Translations under genes and position numbers: made by a program
Origin: Serripes groenlandicus
Taxonomy: Eukaryota > Mollusca > Bivalvia > Cardiida > Cardiidae
Direction of reading: 5' to 3'
Length of the DNA: 64,000 nt
NCBI GenBank assembly: GCA_031761405.1
Contig: JASEVX010000084.1
Location: forward strand, 376,001-440,000
Notes under the pieces: model-generated
What the model saw: only the letters and a program-made list of their open reading frames with translations
Database searches by the model: none
Told to the model about the DNA's origin: nothing
Shown: one piece after another, positions 1 to 12,660 of the stretch
Layout: each line of letters starts with the position of its first letter
Numbering within the stretch: the first letter of the stretch is position 1

Positions 1-2030
1 GGTATAAACACACATGCATTCCACTACCGGTTATAAACACACATACATTCTACTACAGGTTCTAAACAGACATGCATTCCACTACAGGTTCAAAACACAC
101 ATGTAATCCACTACAGGTTCTAAACAGACATGCATTCCACTACAGGTTCTTAACACGCATGTAATCCACTACAGGTTCTAAACAGACATGCATTCCACTA
201 CCGGTTCTTAACACACATGCAATCCACTACAGGTTCTAAACAGATATGCATTCCACTATCGGTTCTTAACACACATGCAATCCACTACAGGTTCTAAACA
301 GACATGCATTGCACTACCGGTTCTTAACACACATGCAATACACTACCGGTTCTAAACACACATGCATTCCACTACAGGTTCTAAACAGACATGCATTCCA
401 CTACAGGTTCTAAACACACATGTAATCCACTACAGGTTCTAAACACACATGCAATCCACTACCGGTTCTAAACACACATGCATTCATTCCACTTCCTCTG
501 TTCTCAACACACACATACATTCCACTACCGGTTCTAAACACACACATGTAATCCACTACCGGTTCTAAACACACAAGTAATCCACTACCGGTTCTAAACA
601 CACATGTAATCCACTACCGATTCTAAACACACATGTAATCCACTACCGGTTCTAAACACACATGCAATCCACTACGGGTTCTTAACACACATGCAATCTA
701 CTACATGTTCTAAACAGACATGCATTCCACTACCGGTTCTTAACACACATGCAATCCACTACCGGTTCTAAACACACATGCATTCCACTACAGGTTCTAA
801 ATAGACATGCATTCCACTACAGGTTCTAAACACACACGCATTCCACTAACGGTTCTTAACACACATGCATTCCACTACAGGTTCTAAACACACATGTAAT
901 CCACTACAGGTTCTAAACACACATGTAAGCCACTACCGGTTCTAAACACACATGCATTGCACTACAGGTTCTAAACAGACATGCAATCCACTACAGGTTC
1001 TAAACACACATGCATTCCGCTACAGGTTCTAAAAAGACATGCATTCCACTACCGGTTCTTAACACACAAATGCATTCCACTACAGGTTCTAAACACACAT
1101 GAAATCCACTACCGGTTCTAAACACACATGTAATCCACTACCGGTTCTAAACACACATGCAATCCACTACAGGTTCTAAACACACATGCAATCCACTACA
1201 TATTCTTAACACACATGCAACCCACTATCGGTTCTTAACACACATGCATTCCACTACAGGTTCTAAACACACATGTAATCCACTACGGGTTCTAAACACA
1301 CATGCAAGCAACTACCGGTTCTAAACACACATGCGTTCCACTACGGGTTCTTAACACACATGCAACCAACTACCGGTTCTTAACACACATGCATTCCACT
1401 ATCGGTTCTTAACACACATGCATTCCACTACAGGTTCTAAACACACATGTAATCCACTACGGGTTCTAAACACACATGCAAGCAACTACCGGTTCTAAAC
1501 ACACATGCGTTCCACTACGGGTTCTTAACACACATGCAAACAACTACCGGTTCTTAACACACATGCATTCCACTAACGGTTCTAAACACACACATGTAAT
1601 CCACTACCGGTTCTAAAAACACATGTAATCCACTACCGGTTCTAAACAAACACATGTAATCCACTACCGGTTCTTAACACACATGTAATCCACTACGGGT
1701 TCTTAACACACACATGTAATCCACTACCGGTTCTAAACACACATGTAATCCACTACCGGTTCTTAACACACATGCCATCCACTACCGGTTCTAAACACAC
1801 ATGCAATCCACTACAGGTTCTAAACACACATGCAATCCACTGCCGGTTCTTAACACACACATGTAATCCACTACCGGTTCTAAACACACATATATTCATT
1901 CCACTTCCTCTGTTCTAAACACACACATACATTCCACTACCGCTGGTATAAACACACATGCATTCCACTACAGCTGGTATAAACACACATGCATTCCACT
2001 ACCGGTGCTAAACACACATGCAACCCCCTA
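1..2030. repeat. 29-31 bp minisatellite array, running off the left edge
   Basis: About 68 head-to-tail units are present. Each carries the words GGTTCTAAACACACATG and ATTCCACTACC. Length varies mainly by an extra CA dinucleotide and by C/T changes after the ATG. Units are imperfect and local blocks recur; for example 1240-1380 and 1410-1555 carry the same ordered variants, so amplification was in blocks. There are no unique spacers between the repeats. The array starts before base 1, so its full length is unknown. Short open frames in it are chance translations. Confidence 0.95.
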
Positions 2031-3134
2031 CGATTATTTCGAGTACCCACACCATAGGGCTTTCGTTAATAATTAGAGAGACATTGTGGGGAAAAGAGCT
2101 GAAGACGCCTCCTTATAGAAATATTTAATTGTTTTTGTTAAGGTACTATAATTTAATTTGCTAAGAATGTAAATATCATTTCCGGACAAGAAGTCATTCT
2201 TGAAAAGGATTGGCTGTGTATCAAAGATATGCTCCAAGTTTTCAAGATATTACATTTTATTTTATGCCTAATGATGAGTTACTTTGTTCTATCAGTGAAA
2301 TAAAATCCATATCACCCACACTCTGAGTGATATAGGTATGCCGTAACAACTTTTTTACGAATTTAAAAAATCAGACTTATTGTAATTGTCTGACATTGTA
2401 TAATAAACAAAAAGATGTGTTCGATATGTTTTCTCGTTACAACTTTTCAAGATGGTACGAAGACATTAACTAGTTCCATTCTTTCGGCATCAATTAGCAT
2501 AACATAAAAAGAAAATGTGTATGTTTTGAGTGGATATGTAATATATCTCATCTCGAAGTGATACCATTTTAGCATTTTCAGATGTTGGTTTTCTCGCGGG
2601 ACGGCCCAAATTGAAAGCTGACGACTTTGAAAATAGCGAGGCAAAACTATGGACAAATCTCTATAAATGAAAGTAATGAGGGACATTAATGATAATTATA
2701 TTATCTCCCTAGTCAGATAAAGACCAAGGAAGACCAAATAGTTGGTAGGTCCTTTTAGTTGGAATCCTTTGTCTTTATCGCTATTTCGCAATGAGATATT
2801 GCAATTACTCTGTACACAGTAATCATAAATGTGTTAATTAAAGTGATGATTCAAAAGAGAATATTTACATAGCAGTGTTTAAAGAAAACAAATGTGGAAT
2901 TACTAGTCAATCTAATAACAGTTGGCCAAGAAAATGCAATTATAAGTGCACCATCCAGTGCAAAGAAACCAATGATAAAACCAGAGGAAACCAAATGATA
3001 GGACCTAGCTAGATGTAGAGAGTATTAAAGGGAGATAACTGACCGATGTCTCCAATTATGAAAGTACAATGTTTTCAGGAGTTGTCTGCCGCATATGCAT
3101 ATCAAAATGCCCTTGCATGTTGGACAGGGTTAAT
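2031..3134. other. Non-coding AT-rich stretch with repeat remnants
   Basis: No gene is seen. Bases 2031-2110 match the right half of the fold-back unit found complete at 44119-44193 and 47121-47190, plus its downstream flank. Bases about 2581-2625 are one end of the MITE-A family (TTTTCTCGCGGGACGGCCC), followed by a fragment of the TTAA-type MITE-B. The rest appears unique in this window. Confidence 0.6.
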
Positions 3135-3400
3135 TTGAGCCGTCCCGCGAGAAAACCAACATTATGGCCTTTGCGTAATGTATCGATCCAGATCAGCCTA
3201 AGCATGCAGCACAGGCTTACACGGATAGACACTTTCTGCCTCCTGTGGATTTTTCCTGTTTCATGAATCATTACTCTATACCTCTATCCCCCTGAGACGG
3301 AATTTGTCGGCCCGTATTAGCCTGCGCGGACTAACCAGGCTGATCTGTTTCGATATATTACGCAGTGTCAATACTTTTGGTTCTCTCTTGACCGAGACGA
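3135..3400. repeat. MITE-A copy (fold-back element, degraded)
   Basis: This is about 265 bp with imperfect terminal inverted repeats. It opens with GAGCCGTCCCGCGAGAAAAC and ends with a diverged reverse complement near 3380-3400. Internal signature words GATCAGCCT and CGGACTAACC recur in the other copies at 25301-25567, 41892-42120 and 54768-55030. It has no coding capacity. The class II family it belongs to cannot be decided here. Confidence 0.7.
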
Positions 3401-3596
3401 TTCTTTTGAGTACCAACAAATATGGATTTGGGGATATGAACTACTCTTCTTATCTAGATTTCTGACTGATGGTCAGTTTATCTTTTTAGAGTGTTTAATC
3501 ATTAGTATGTTATGTGCTTCATCATAGAGATATTACCTATTTTTGTCCAGATCATTTTAAAGTTATCTGCTGCAGATTTGTTGTATGTGAAAGGGG

Positions 3597-3822
3597 TTAA
3601 CCCTTTCCCTCATACGACTATTCTGCAGCAGACGACTTTGAACATAATTTGTCAAAACATAGAAAATCTCTATAATTGAATAACCTATGACTAAAAGTGG
3701 AAAACATTGTTGAAAAAGGAGAAATTAATCGTTTTGAGCAATTTCTTCTTTTGTCACTATGTTTTTAAAAAGTCGTCTGCTGCAGAGGCGTCAGAAAGCG
3801 TCTATATGATGGAATGGGTTAA
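3597..3822. repeat. MITE-B copy (TTAA-flanked fold-back element)
   Basis: The element starts TTAACCCTTTCCCTCATACG and ends in GGAATGGGTTAA, so TTAA sits at both borders. The inner arms CTGCAGCAGACGACTTT and GTCGTCTGCTGCAG pair with each other, as do the central GAGCAATTTCTTCTTTTG and its partner, so the whole unit can fold into one long hairpin. A second MITE-B end abuts it on the left and shares the same TTAA. TTAA target duplication is typical of piggyBac-type elements; that assignment is inferred. Confidence 0.75.
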
Positions 3823-3829
3823 GACTCAT

Positions 3830-4765
3830 CTGTTTTGAAAAGAATCAAAGGAAAAACTTTAATATCTGAAAACTTGAGGATAACCTTGATACCCAAGTTG
3901 AAAACATTATTGAAAAGGTAGAAATTGCTGTTTTGCCGCAGAGGTTTTCTTAAAGTGTCTATTTCCAGTCACAGGATAAATTGAGTGTTTGATTCTAATC
4001 TCCATTATAACTAGGTATTACGGGTGTCCAGGGTACATGATTTCATAAACCAAATATGATTTAGCTGAGTCATGCGATTTGGGGTATTCAAAATAAGCCA
4101 TTCCACGAGAGAACCAACATTATGGACTCTGCGTAATATATCGACCCAGATCAGCCTTCTCAGTCCACGTATGCTAATCCGTGCCTACATATTTATTATC
4201 AGGTGGATAGAGGTATATACTAGGTATTACGGGTTTCCAGGGTACATGATTTCGTAACCAAATATGATTTAGCTGCGTCATGCGATTGATTTGGGGTATT
4301 CAAAAGTCGTTCCACGAGAGAACCAACATTATGGACTCTGCGTAGTATATCGACACAGATCAACCTGCTCAGTCCGCGCATGCTAATCCGTGTCGACTAT
4401 TTCCGTCAGAGCTGGAAAGAGGTATAACGTAACTGTTTCTGACACAGAAAATCCACTTGTGGCGAAAAGTGAATGTCCGGGTTAGCCTGCGCGGCATGCT
4501 TAGTCTGATCCGGTTCGATACTTACGCAGACACCACTGTTCGTTTTCTCGTGGAACGGTTATATGAATCTGCATACAGTGAAGACTCGGGCGAGTCGGTA
4601 CAAATGCATAGTCCCACCAGAATAATCAGGGTTCGTCTTCATGCAATTGGTCCTTCATACATCTCGTGACAAATAAATGGTTAAACTGTTAATTTAAAGC
4701 CAATTTACTTTTAGATATGATCTCCATCAATAAGACCCGACATCGCGAGATGCGGCATATATGTA
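3830..4765. repeat. Tandemly duplicated MITE-A fragment with flank
   Basis: A unit of about 209 bp beginning CTAGGTATTACGGG at 4011 is repeated at 4220. Both copies contain the same flank plus the left end of a MITE-A (CACGAGAGAACCAACATTAT). The second copy continues into the MITE-A right arm near 4450-4560. The MITE end was therefore duplicated together with host flank. No gene is seen. Bases 3830-4010 hold another MITE-B fragment. Confidence 0.6.
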
Positions 4766-7700
4766 TAGTTAAACAGGGTTTGTTACAATGATATTAAAAC
4801 AGAGCCATTTTCAAGAAAAAATCATTATATTTCAGTAATATTCAGTTAAACAGAGTTTGTTACAATGATATTAAAAAAGCGACATGTTCAGGGAAAACTC
4901 ATTATTTTTCAGTAATTTCAGTTAAACAGAGTTCGTTATAATGAAATTAAAACAGCGACATGTCAGGGAAAACTCATTATATTTCAGTAATATTCAGTTA
5001 AACAGAGTTTGTTACAATGATATTAAAACAGAGACATGTTCATGGAAAACTCATTATATTTCAGTAATATTCAGTTAAACAGAGTTTGTTACAATGATAT
5101 TAAAAAAGCGACATGTTCAGGGAAAACTCATTATATTTCAGTAATTTCAGTTAAACAGAGTTCGTTATAATAAAATTAAAACAGCGACATGTCAGGGAAA
5201 ACTCATTATATTTCAGTAATTTCAGTTAAACAGAGTTTGTTACAATGATATTAAAACAGAGACATGTTCATGGAAAACTCATTATATTTCAGTAATATTC
5301 AGTTAAACAGAGCTTGTTACAATGAGATTTAAACAGAGACATGTTCAAGGGAAAACTCATTATATTTCAGTAATATTCAGTTAAACAGAGTTTGTTACAA
5401 CGAAATTAAAACAGTGACATGTTCAGAGAAAACTCATTATATTTCAGTAATATTCAGTTAAACAGAGTTTGTTACAATGAAATTGAAACAGTGACATGTT
5501 CAGGGAAAACTCATTATATTTCAGTAATATTCAGTTAAACAGAGTTTGTTACAATGATATTAAAAAGCGACATGTTCAGGGAAAACTCTTTATATTTCAG
5601 TAATATTCAGTTAAACAGAGTTTGTTACATTGATATTAAAACAGAGCCATTTTCAAGAAAAAAATCATTATATTTCAGTAATATTCAGTTAAACAGAGTT
5701 TGTTACAATGAAATTGAAACAGCGACATGTTCAGGGAAAACTCATTCTATTTCACTAATATTCAGTTAAACAGAGTTTGTTACAATGATATTAAAAAAGT
5801 GACATGTTCAGGGAAATCTCATTATATTTCAGTAATTTCAGTTAAACAGAGTTCGTTATAATAAAATTAAAACAGCGACATGTCAGGGAAAACTCATTAT
5901 ATTTCAGTAATATTCAGTTAAACAGAGTTTGTTACAATGATATTAAAACAGAGACATGTTCATGGAAAACTCATTATATTTCAGTAATATTCAGTTAAAC
6001 AGAGTTTGTTACAATGTAATTAAAACAGTGACATGTTCAGGGAAAACTCATTATATTTCAGTAATATTCAGTTAAACAGAGTTTGTTACAATGATATTTA
6101 AACAGCGACATGTTCATGGAAAACTCATTATATTTCAGTAATATTCAGTTAAACAGAGTTTGTTACAATGTAATTAAAACAGAGACATGTTCAGGGAAAA
6201 CTCATTATATTTCAGTAATATTCAGTTAAACAGAGTTTGTTACAATGATATTAAAACAAAAACATGTTCAGGGAAAACTCATTATATTTCAGTAATATTC
6301 AGTTAAACAGAGTTGGTTATAATGAAATTAAAACAGCGACATGTCAGGTAAAACTCATTATATTTCAGTAATATCAGTTAAACAGAGTTTGTTACAATGA
6401 TATTAAAAAAGTGACATGTTCATGGAAAACTCATTATATTTCAGTAATATTCAGTTAAACAGAGCTTGTTACAATGAGATTAAAACAGAGACATGTTCAA
6501 GGGAAAACTCTTTATATTTTAGTAATATTCAATTAAACAGAGTTTGTAACAATGATATTAAAACAGAGAAATGTTCAGGGAAAACTCTTTATATTTCAGT
6601 AATATTCAGTTAAACAGAGTTTGTTACCATGATATTAAAAAAGCGACATGTTCAGGGAAATCTCATTATATTTCAGTAATTTCAGTTAAACAGAGTTGGT
6701 TATAATGAAATTAAAACAGTGACATATCAGGTAAAACTCATTATATTTCAGTAATATCAGTTAAACAGAGTTTGTTACAATGATATTAAAACAGAGACAT
6801 TTTCATGGAAAACTCATTATATTTCAGTAATATTCAGTTAAACAGAGTTTGTTACAATGAAACTAAAACAGAGACATGTTCAGGGAAATCTCTTTATATT
6901 TCAGTAATATTCAGTTAAACAGAGTTTGTTACCATGATATTAAAACAAAAACATGTTCAGGGAAATCTCATTATATTTCAGTAATTTCAGTTAAACAGAG
7001 TTCGTTATAATGAAATTAAAACAGCGACATGTCAGGTAAAACTCATTATATTTCGGTAATATCAGTTAAACAGAGTTTGTTACAATGATATTAAAACAGA
7101 GACATGTTCATGGAAAACTCATTATATTTCAGTAATATTCAGTTAAACAGAGCTTGTTACAATGAGATTAAAACGGTGACATGTTCAAGGGAAAACTCTT
7201 TATATTTTAGTAATATTCAATTAAACAGAGTTTGTAACAATGATATTAAAACAGAGAAATGTTCAGGGAAAACTCATTATATTTCAGTAATTTCAGTTAA
7301 ACGGAGTTTGTTACAATGAAATTAAAACAGCGACATGTTCAGGCAAAACTCATTATATTTCAGTATTATTCAGTTAAACAGAGATTGTTACAATGAAACT
7401 AAAACAGAGTTATGTTCAGGGAAAACTCTTTATGTTTCAGTAATATTAAGTTAAACAGAGTTTGTTACAATGAAACTAAAACAGAGACATGTTCAGGGAA
7501 ATCTCTTTATATTTCAATAATATTCAGTTAAACAGAGTTTGTTACCATGATATTAAAACAGAGACATGTTCTAGGAAAACTCATTATATTTCAGTAATAT
7601 TCAGTTAAATATTTGTTACAATGAAATTAAAACAGATACATGTTCAAGGGAAAACTCTTTATATTTCAATAATATTCAGTTAAATATTTGTTACACTGAT

Positions 7701-9920
7701 ATTAAAAAAGTGACATGTTCAGGGAAAACTCATTATATTTCAGTAATTTCAGTTAAACGGTGTTTGTTACAATGAAATTAAAACAGCGACATGTTCAGGC
7801 AAAACTCATTATATTTCAGTAATATTCAGTTAAACAGAGTTTGTTACATTTAAACTAAAACAGAGACATGTTCAGGGAAAACTCATTATATTTCAGTAAT
7901 ATTCAGTTAAAGAGAGTTTGTTACAATGATTTTAAAACAGAGACATGTTCAGGGAAAACTCATCATATTTCAGTAATATTCGGTTAAACAGAGTTTGTTA
8001 TGATGAAATTAAAACAGCGACATGTTCAGGCAAAACTCATTATATTTCAGTATTATTCAGTTAAACAGAGATTGTTACAATGAAACTAAAACAGAGTTAT
8101 GTTCAGGGAAAACTCTTTATGTTTCAGTAATATTAAGTTAAACAGAGTTTGTTACAATGAAACTAAAACAGAGACATGTCAGGTAAAACTCTTTATATTT
8201 CAGTAATATTCAGTTAAATATTTGTTACACTGATATTAAAACAGAGACATGTTCAAAGGAAAACTCATTATATTTCAGTAATATTCAGTTAAATATTTGT
8301 TACAATGATATTAAAACAGAGACATGTTCAGAGAAAACTCATTATATTTCAGTAATATTCAGTTAAACAGAGTTTGTTACAATGATATTAAAAAAGTGAC
8401 ATGTTCAGGGAAAACTCATTATATTTCAGTAATTTCAGTTAAACGGTGTTTGTTACAATGAAATTAAAACAGCGACATGTTCAGGCAAAACTCATTATAT
8501 TTCAGTAATATTCAGTTAAACAGAGTTTGTTACATTGAAACTAAAACAGTGACATGTTCAGGGAAAACTCATTATATTTCAGTAATATTCAGTTAAAGAG
8601 AGTTTGTTACAATGATTTTAAAACAGAGACATGTTCAGGGAAAACTCATCATATTTCAGTAATATTCGGTTAAACAGAGTTTGTTATGATGAAATTAAAA
8701 CAGCGACATGTCAGGGAAAACTCATTATATTTCAGTAATATTCAGTTAAACAGAGTTTGTTACAATGAAACTAAAACAGGGACATGTTCAGGGAAATCTC
8801 TTTATATTTCAGTAATATTCAGTTAAACAGAGTTTGTTACCATGATATTAAAACAGAGACATGTTCTAGGAAAACTCATTATATTTCAGTAATATTCAGT
8901 TAAATATTTGTTACAATGAAATTAAAACAGATACATGTTCAAGGGAAAACTCTTTATATTTCAGTAATATTCAGTTAAATATTTGTTACACTGATATTAA
9001 AACAGAGACATGTTCAAAGGAAAACTCATTATATTTCAGTAATATTCAGTTAAATATTTGTTACAATGATATTAAAACAGAGACATGTTCAGAGAAAACT
9101 CATTATATTTCAGTAATATTCAGTTAAACAGAGTTTGTTACAATGATATTAAAAAAGTGACATGTTCAGGGAAAACTCATTATATTTCAGTAATTTCAGT
9201 TAAACGGTGTTTGTTACAATGAAATTAAAACAGCGACATGTTCAGGCAAAACTCATTATATTTCAGTAATATTCAGTTAAACAGAGTTTGTTACATTGAA
9301 ACTAAAACAGAGACATGTTCAGGGAAAACTCATTATATTTCAGTAATATTCAGTTAAAGAGAGTTTGTTACAATGATTTTAAAACAGAGACATGTTCAGG
9401 GAAAACTCATCATATTTCAGTAATATTCGGTTAAACAGAGTTTGTTATGATGAAATTAAAACAGCGACATGTCAGGGAAAACTCATTATATTTCAGTAAT
9501 ATTCAGTTAAACATAGTTTATTACAATGAAATTAAAACAAGGACATGTCCAGGTAATACTCATTATATTTCAATAATATTCAGTTAAACGGAGTTTGTTA
9601 CAATGATTTTAAAACAGCGACATGTTCAAGGAAAACTCATTATATTTCAGTAATATTCAGTTAAACAGAGTTTGTTACAATGAAAATAAAACAGTGACAT
9701 GTCAGGGAAAACTCATTATATTTCAGTAATATTCAGTTAAACAGAGTTTGTTACAATGAAATTAAAACAGAAACATGTTCAGGGAAAACTCATTATATTT
9801 CACTAATATTCTGAAAAACAGAGTTTGTTACAATGAAATTAAAACAGACACATGTTCAGGGAAAACTCAATATATTTCAGTAATATACAGTTAAACCGAG
9901 TTTGTTACAATGAAAAAAAC
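4766..9920. repeat. 77-bp satellite-like tandem array with higher-order units
   Basis: Roughly 66 units of 77 bp (some 73-76) run for 5.1 kb. Each has the words AGTTAAACAGAGTTTGTTAC, AAACAGAGACATGTTCAGGG and ACTCATTATATTTCAG. Variant marks recur at about 690 bp, i.e. nine monomers: AGCTTGTTACAATGAGAT at about 6460 and 7150, and GAGTTATGTTCAGGG at about 7405 and 8092. That is a higher-order repeat. Short open frames are chance products. The array ends about 130 bp from the DIRS-like relic. Confidence 0.95.
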
Positions 9921-10056
9921 TTTTTTATAGAAATTGATATATAGCGCCTGGACGTAGGATCTGTGTGAATTCAAAGAACGGGAAATGAAATAATTCGTAG
10001 AATTCTATAACTACACCAAATACTGTTATAACCTTAACGAATACTGAAATAATTCA

Positions 10057-11025
10057 TTAAAGTCCCAAACTCGATGACACCAGTAGCCTCTCATGAATAC
10101 TGTCCTTGACATCTTTCGCACTCTCGCTAACCCAACGTCCATGCCTTTTAAATAGTCTATCTTTTATACCGTTATTTGCTGCTGCTGTGACTCCACCAGA
10201 CCTTAAAGAATGTAAGGAGAATTTCTTGATATTATCTACATGTGATCTACATCTTTTTATTAGCCTTTCGAGGTTTATAACCACTTTTAGTTGAACTAAT
10301 ATTACAGAACAAATAATCATATTTTGTTGAAATTAGCCCAAGAAATAAAATTTGAAACGTTCTAACTGTGCATGAATCTGTCCCCGCCTTCGCGATCATA
10401 ATCCTGTACCATCTCTATATTTGTTCGTTTTACTACTTTCAATAAATATAGACATATATGTCGACTTGAATGTAATATCAGTAATTTTGATGTTCAATAA
10501 TACCGCATTTCTCATGAAACCCGAAAACCCAATCAAAATAGCACTTATTACACGCAGTGACTTTATATTCCCGTTTTCATACAGTCTATTGTATACTGGA
10601 GTAATTATATCTACTGTTATGGGTTCTTTTCTTACTGTTTCTTTAACTAAAATACGCTTTCCAGACTCTAAAACGTTACTAACCAACTTTGAGTTAGTTG
10701 GTGAAACTAAACCATTAATATCATGATACCATTTCATTGAATAAAATGCTGAAATAACCGGACTTATAGTATAAGACGTTTGTATTGAAGACGCTAAATA
10801 AATTGCAACAGTCAAAACCTTAGCAGGCAAAGCGTCCATTCTCTCCAAACCGTTACACAAAACCCACTTATGAAATTGAAGAAAAGCACTGTCGTATTTC
10901 TTGCCTGTATTGCATGCTCTGGATTTCTGTAACAACTCCGGGAGAAGAAGCGCCTTTTCCGCCAGTACTTCGTGCACATCTGTTTTATCATGCTCATGAG
11001 TATGAAAAAACATATTTAAAAACAA
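10057..11025 (-). pseudogene. DIRS-type tyrosine recombinase, frameshifted, catalytic Tyr apparently deleted
   Basis: The N-terminal part is 209 codons (11025-10396) with the core-binding helix region and the first catalytic arginine box, GFSGFMRN, near residue 170. A frameshift near 10395 moves the reading to another frame (10391-10243, containing STKSGYKPR). A second frameshift returns to the first frame for the C-terminal block, which has the box II motif HSLRSGG followed by HGRW. In related elements the nucleophilic tyrosine follows in a context like AKDGYVKDS. Here the text reads AKDVKDS, consistent with a 6-bp loss that removed Gly-Tyr. The family comparison is from memory. The enzyme would integrate circular element DNA without a DDE integrase; this copy cannot be active. 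Confidence 0.75.
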
Positions 11026-11423
11026 ATATATTTAATAAAAACACCAGCCATACAGGAACACTAGTATTTCTAATAAATTCTGCTTAAATCCTGCTTACAA
11101 CCCACATGTCATCTAGCCCATTAAGCTTTGAATACGTAAACAATATTTAACTGCAATCATCACAGATCATGAATCAATGCTGCTCGAACTCCTGCAATTC
11201 TGCTTGAGTTAATGAAATATAAGCTATGATTCCTAGATCAGGGTAATAAAAAAATGCTGTTTCTGCTCGAACTCATGCAATTCTGCTTTGAGTTAAAGAA
11301 ATTCAGGCAATACTGCCTATTACTAGATAATAAAAACAATTCTGTTTCGAAATCCTAATAAATTAGGTAATTCAAGTCCTAGGAAAGACGACTTTTCCAA
11401 TATTGGAAGTGATAAATGTGCAG
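11026..11423. other. Spacer of the DIRS-like relic
   Basis: No coding match is recognised between the recombinase and RNase H blocks. Two short related words recur (CTGCTCGAACTC near 11178 and 11260, with GCAATTCTGCTT after each), suggesting an old local duplication. It probably belongs to the element's internal non-coding part. Confidence 0.4.
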
Positions 11424-12537
11424 TTATCTCCCCTGCATTGAATAAAAAACTACTTTTAGAGCAATCATGCGAAAAGGTAGATCTACATTGCCAAAAATAC
11501 CTTTGCCGTTTTTGCATTTAACATAGAATTCCTTCTGGATGGGCAGATGTATATAATTTACAACTTCTTCGATAAAGGAAACGCCCTCCGGGTACAGATA
11601 TGACAAAAAAACAGCAGAACTCCAATTAGGAACTACCAATACACCCTTCGCACTGTCTGCGCCTTTTCTTGATAACTTTATGAATAACTGTAATAGGTGG
11701 CACAAACAAGCCAAATTTCCCTTCGCAATATTCAGAAAAGGCGTCTATACCTATTGCAGTATGATTCCAATACCTGGAATAAAATACTTGTAATGTTGCG
11801 TTGTTGTCGGATGCAAACCAATCAACATCTAAAAAACCGAACCCTTCTTGGATAACATTAAACATCTCAAACGAAATTCCCCAGTCATCGGAATCCACAA
11901 TCCGAGAAAGATAATCTGCTTTTTCATTATCTGTTCTTGGGATCCACTCTACTTCTAACGTAATAGAATAAGCCATACATGTTTTAAAACTACTATAAGC
12001 AATAGCCTGTAAATAAGCCTTCATCGATCCCTTGGAAGCAATAACTTTAGTGGCTTGATTGTCAGTGAACCATTTGACGTTATGATTTTGAAATGTATTA
12101 ACCAATGCCTTTAAAGCTCTATCAATAGCAGACAGCTCCCTCCAAGTGGAGGAATTCAAAATGTCTTCTTCAGACCACATACCATGACTGACACCTCTAA
12201 ACGTATTTACTTCATAACCAGCATAACATGTAGAACTAGCGTCTGAATAAAAACAAATCGTACAAACAAAGGACTCTGCAATGTATTTGGAATTGACTGC
12301 ATTTCAATTTGATTTCCAGAAACAAAGCTGTTCTACACTATCATTCGATAAAGAAATGTACTGATCCCAGTGGGAAACCGTGAGTAGTACATCCGTACTT
12401 AGAGATCGTGTCATGATCTGAGAAATATGCCCGATAACAATGCTCATTGAAATCAATTGACCAACAAAATTAGCTACAATTTTGACATGATTTTTTCTAT
12501 GCTTACTATAACTTTGCATGATGAAATCTATAGTACC
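11424..12537 (-). pseudogene. DIRS-like reverse transcriptase C-terminus plus RNase H, broken
   Basis: Reading starts near 12537 and includes VGQLISMSIVIGHISQIMTR, the thumb-like block seen after the RT palm in DIRS/Ngaro elements. An in-frame TGA at 12304 interrupts it. The same frame continues into RNase H: YSDASSTCYAGY (first Asp), STWRELSAI (Glu), WFTDNQAT (Asp) and WIPRTDNEKADYLSR (final Asp) are all visible, so the RNase H acid residues are preserved. The DVDWFASDNNA block after RNase H is also typical. A frameshift near 11650 moves the rest to another frame. Its role in an intact element is removal of the RNA strand during cDNA synthesis. The RT catalytic YxDD is not in this block. Confidence 0.8.
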
Positions 12538-12549
12538 AAGAGTTTTCTC

Positions 12550-12660
12550 AATTATATATATATATACATATACCCATACATATACTTACATATATATATA
12601 AATTATATATTAATTTATATATGAAATTAATTATATCAACAAAGAAAGAAAGAAAGTGGG
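12550..12660. repeat. AT-rich simple repeat and (AAAG)n tail
   Basis: A run of TA-rich sequence with ATATATAT and ACATATAC steps ends in AAAGAAAGAAAGAAAG. On the minus strand the latter is a CTTT repeat, a plausible 3' microsatellite tail for the LINE fragment next to it. Confidence 0.6.

Noticed and set aside
1..2030. CRISPR-like appearance of a 29-30 bp repeat array
   Set aside because: Units are directly adjacent with no unique spacers, and the context is eukaryotic.
6416..7319. Paired ORFs encoding similar 65-71 residue peptides
   Set aside because: They are translations of the 77-bp array; the similarity comes from the 690-bp higher-order repeat.
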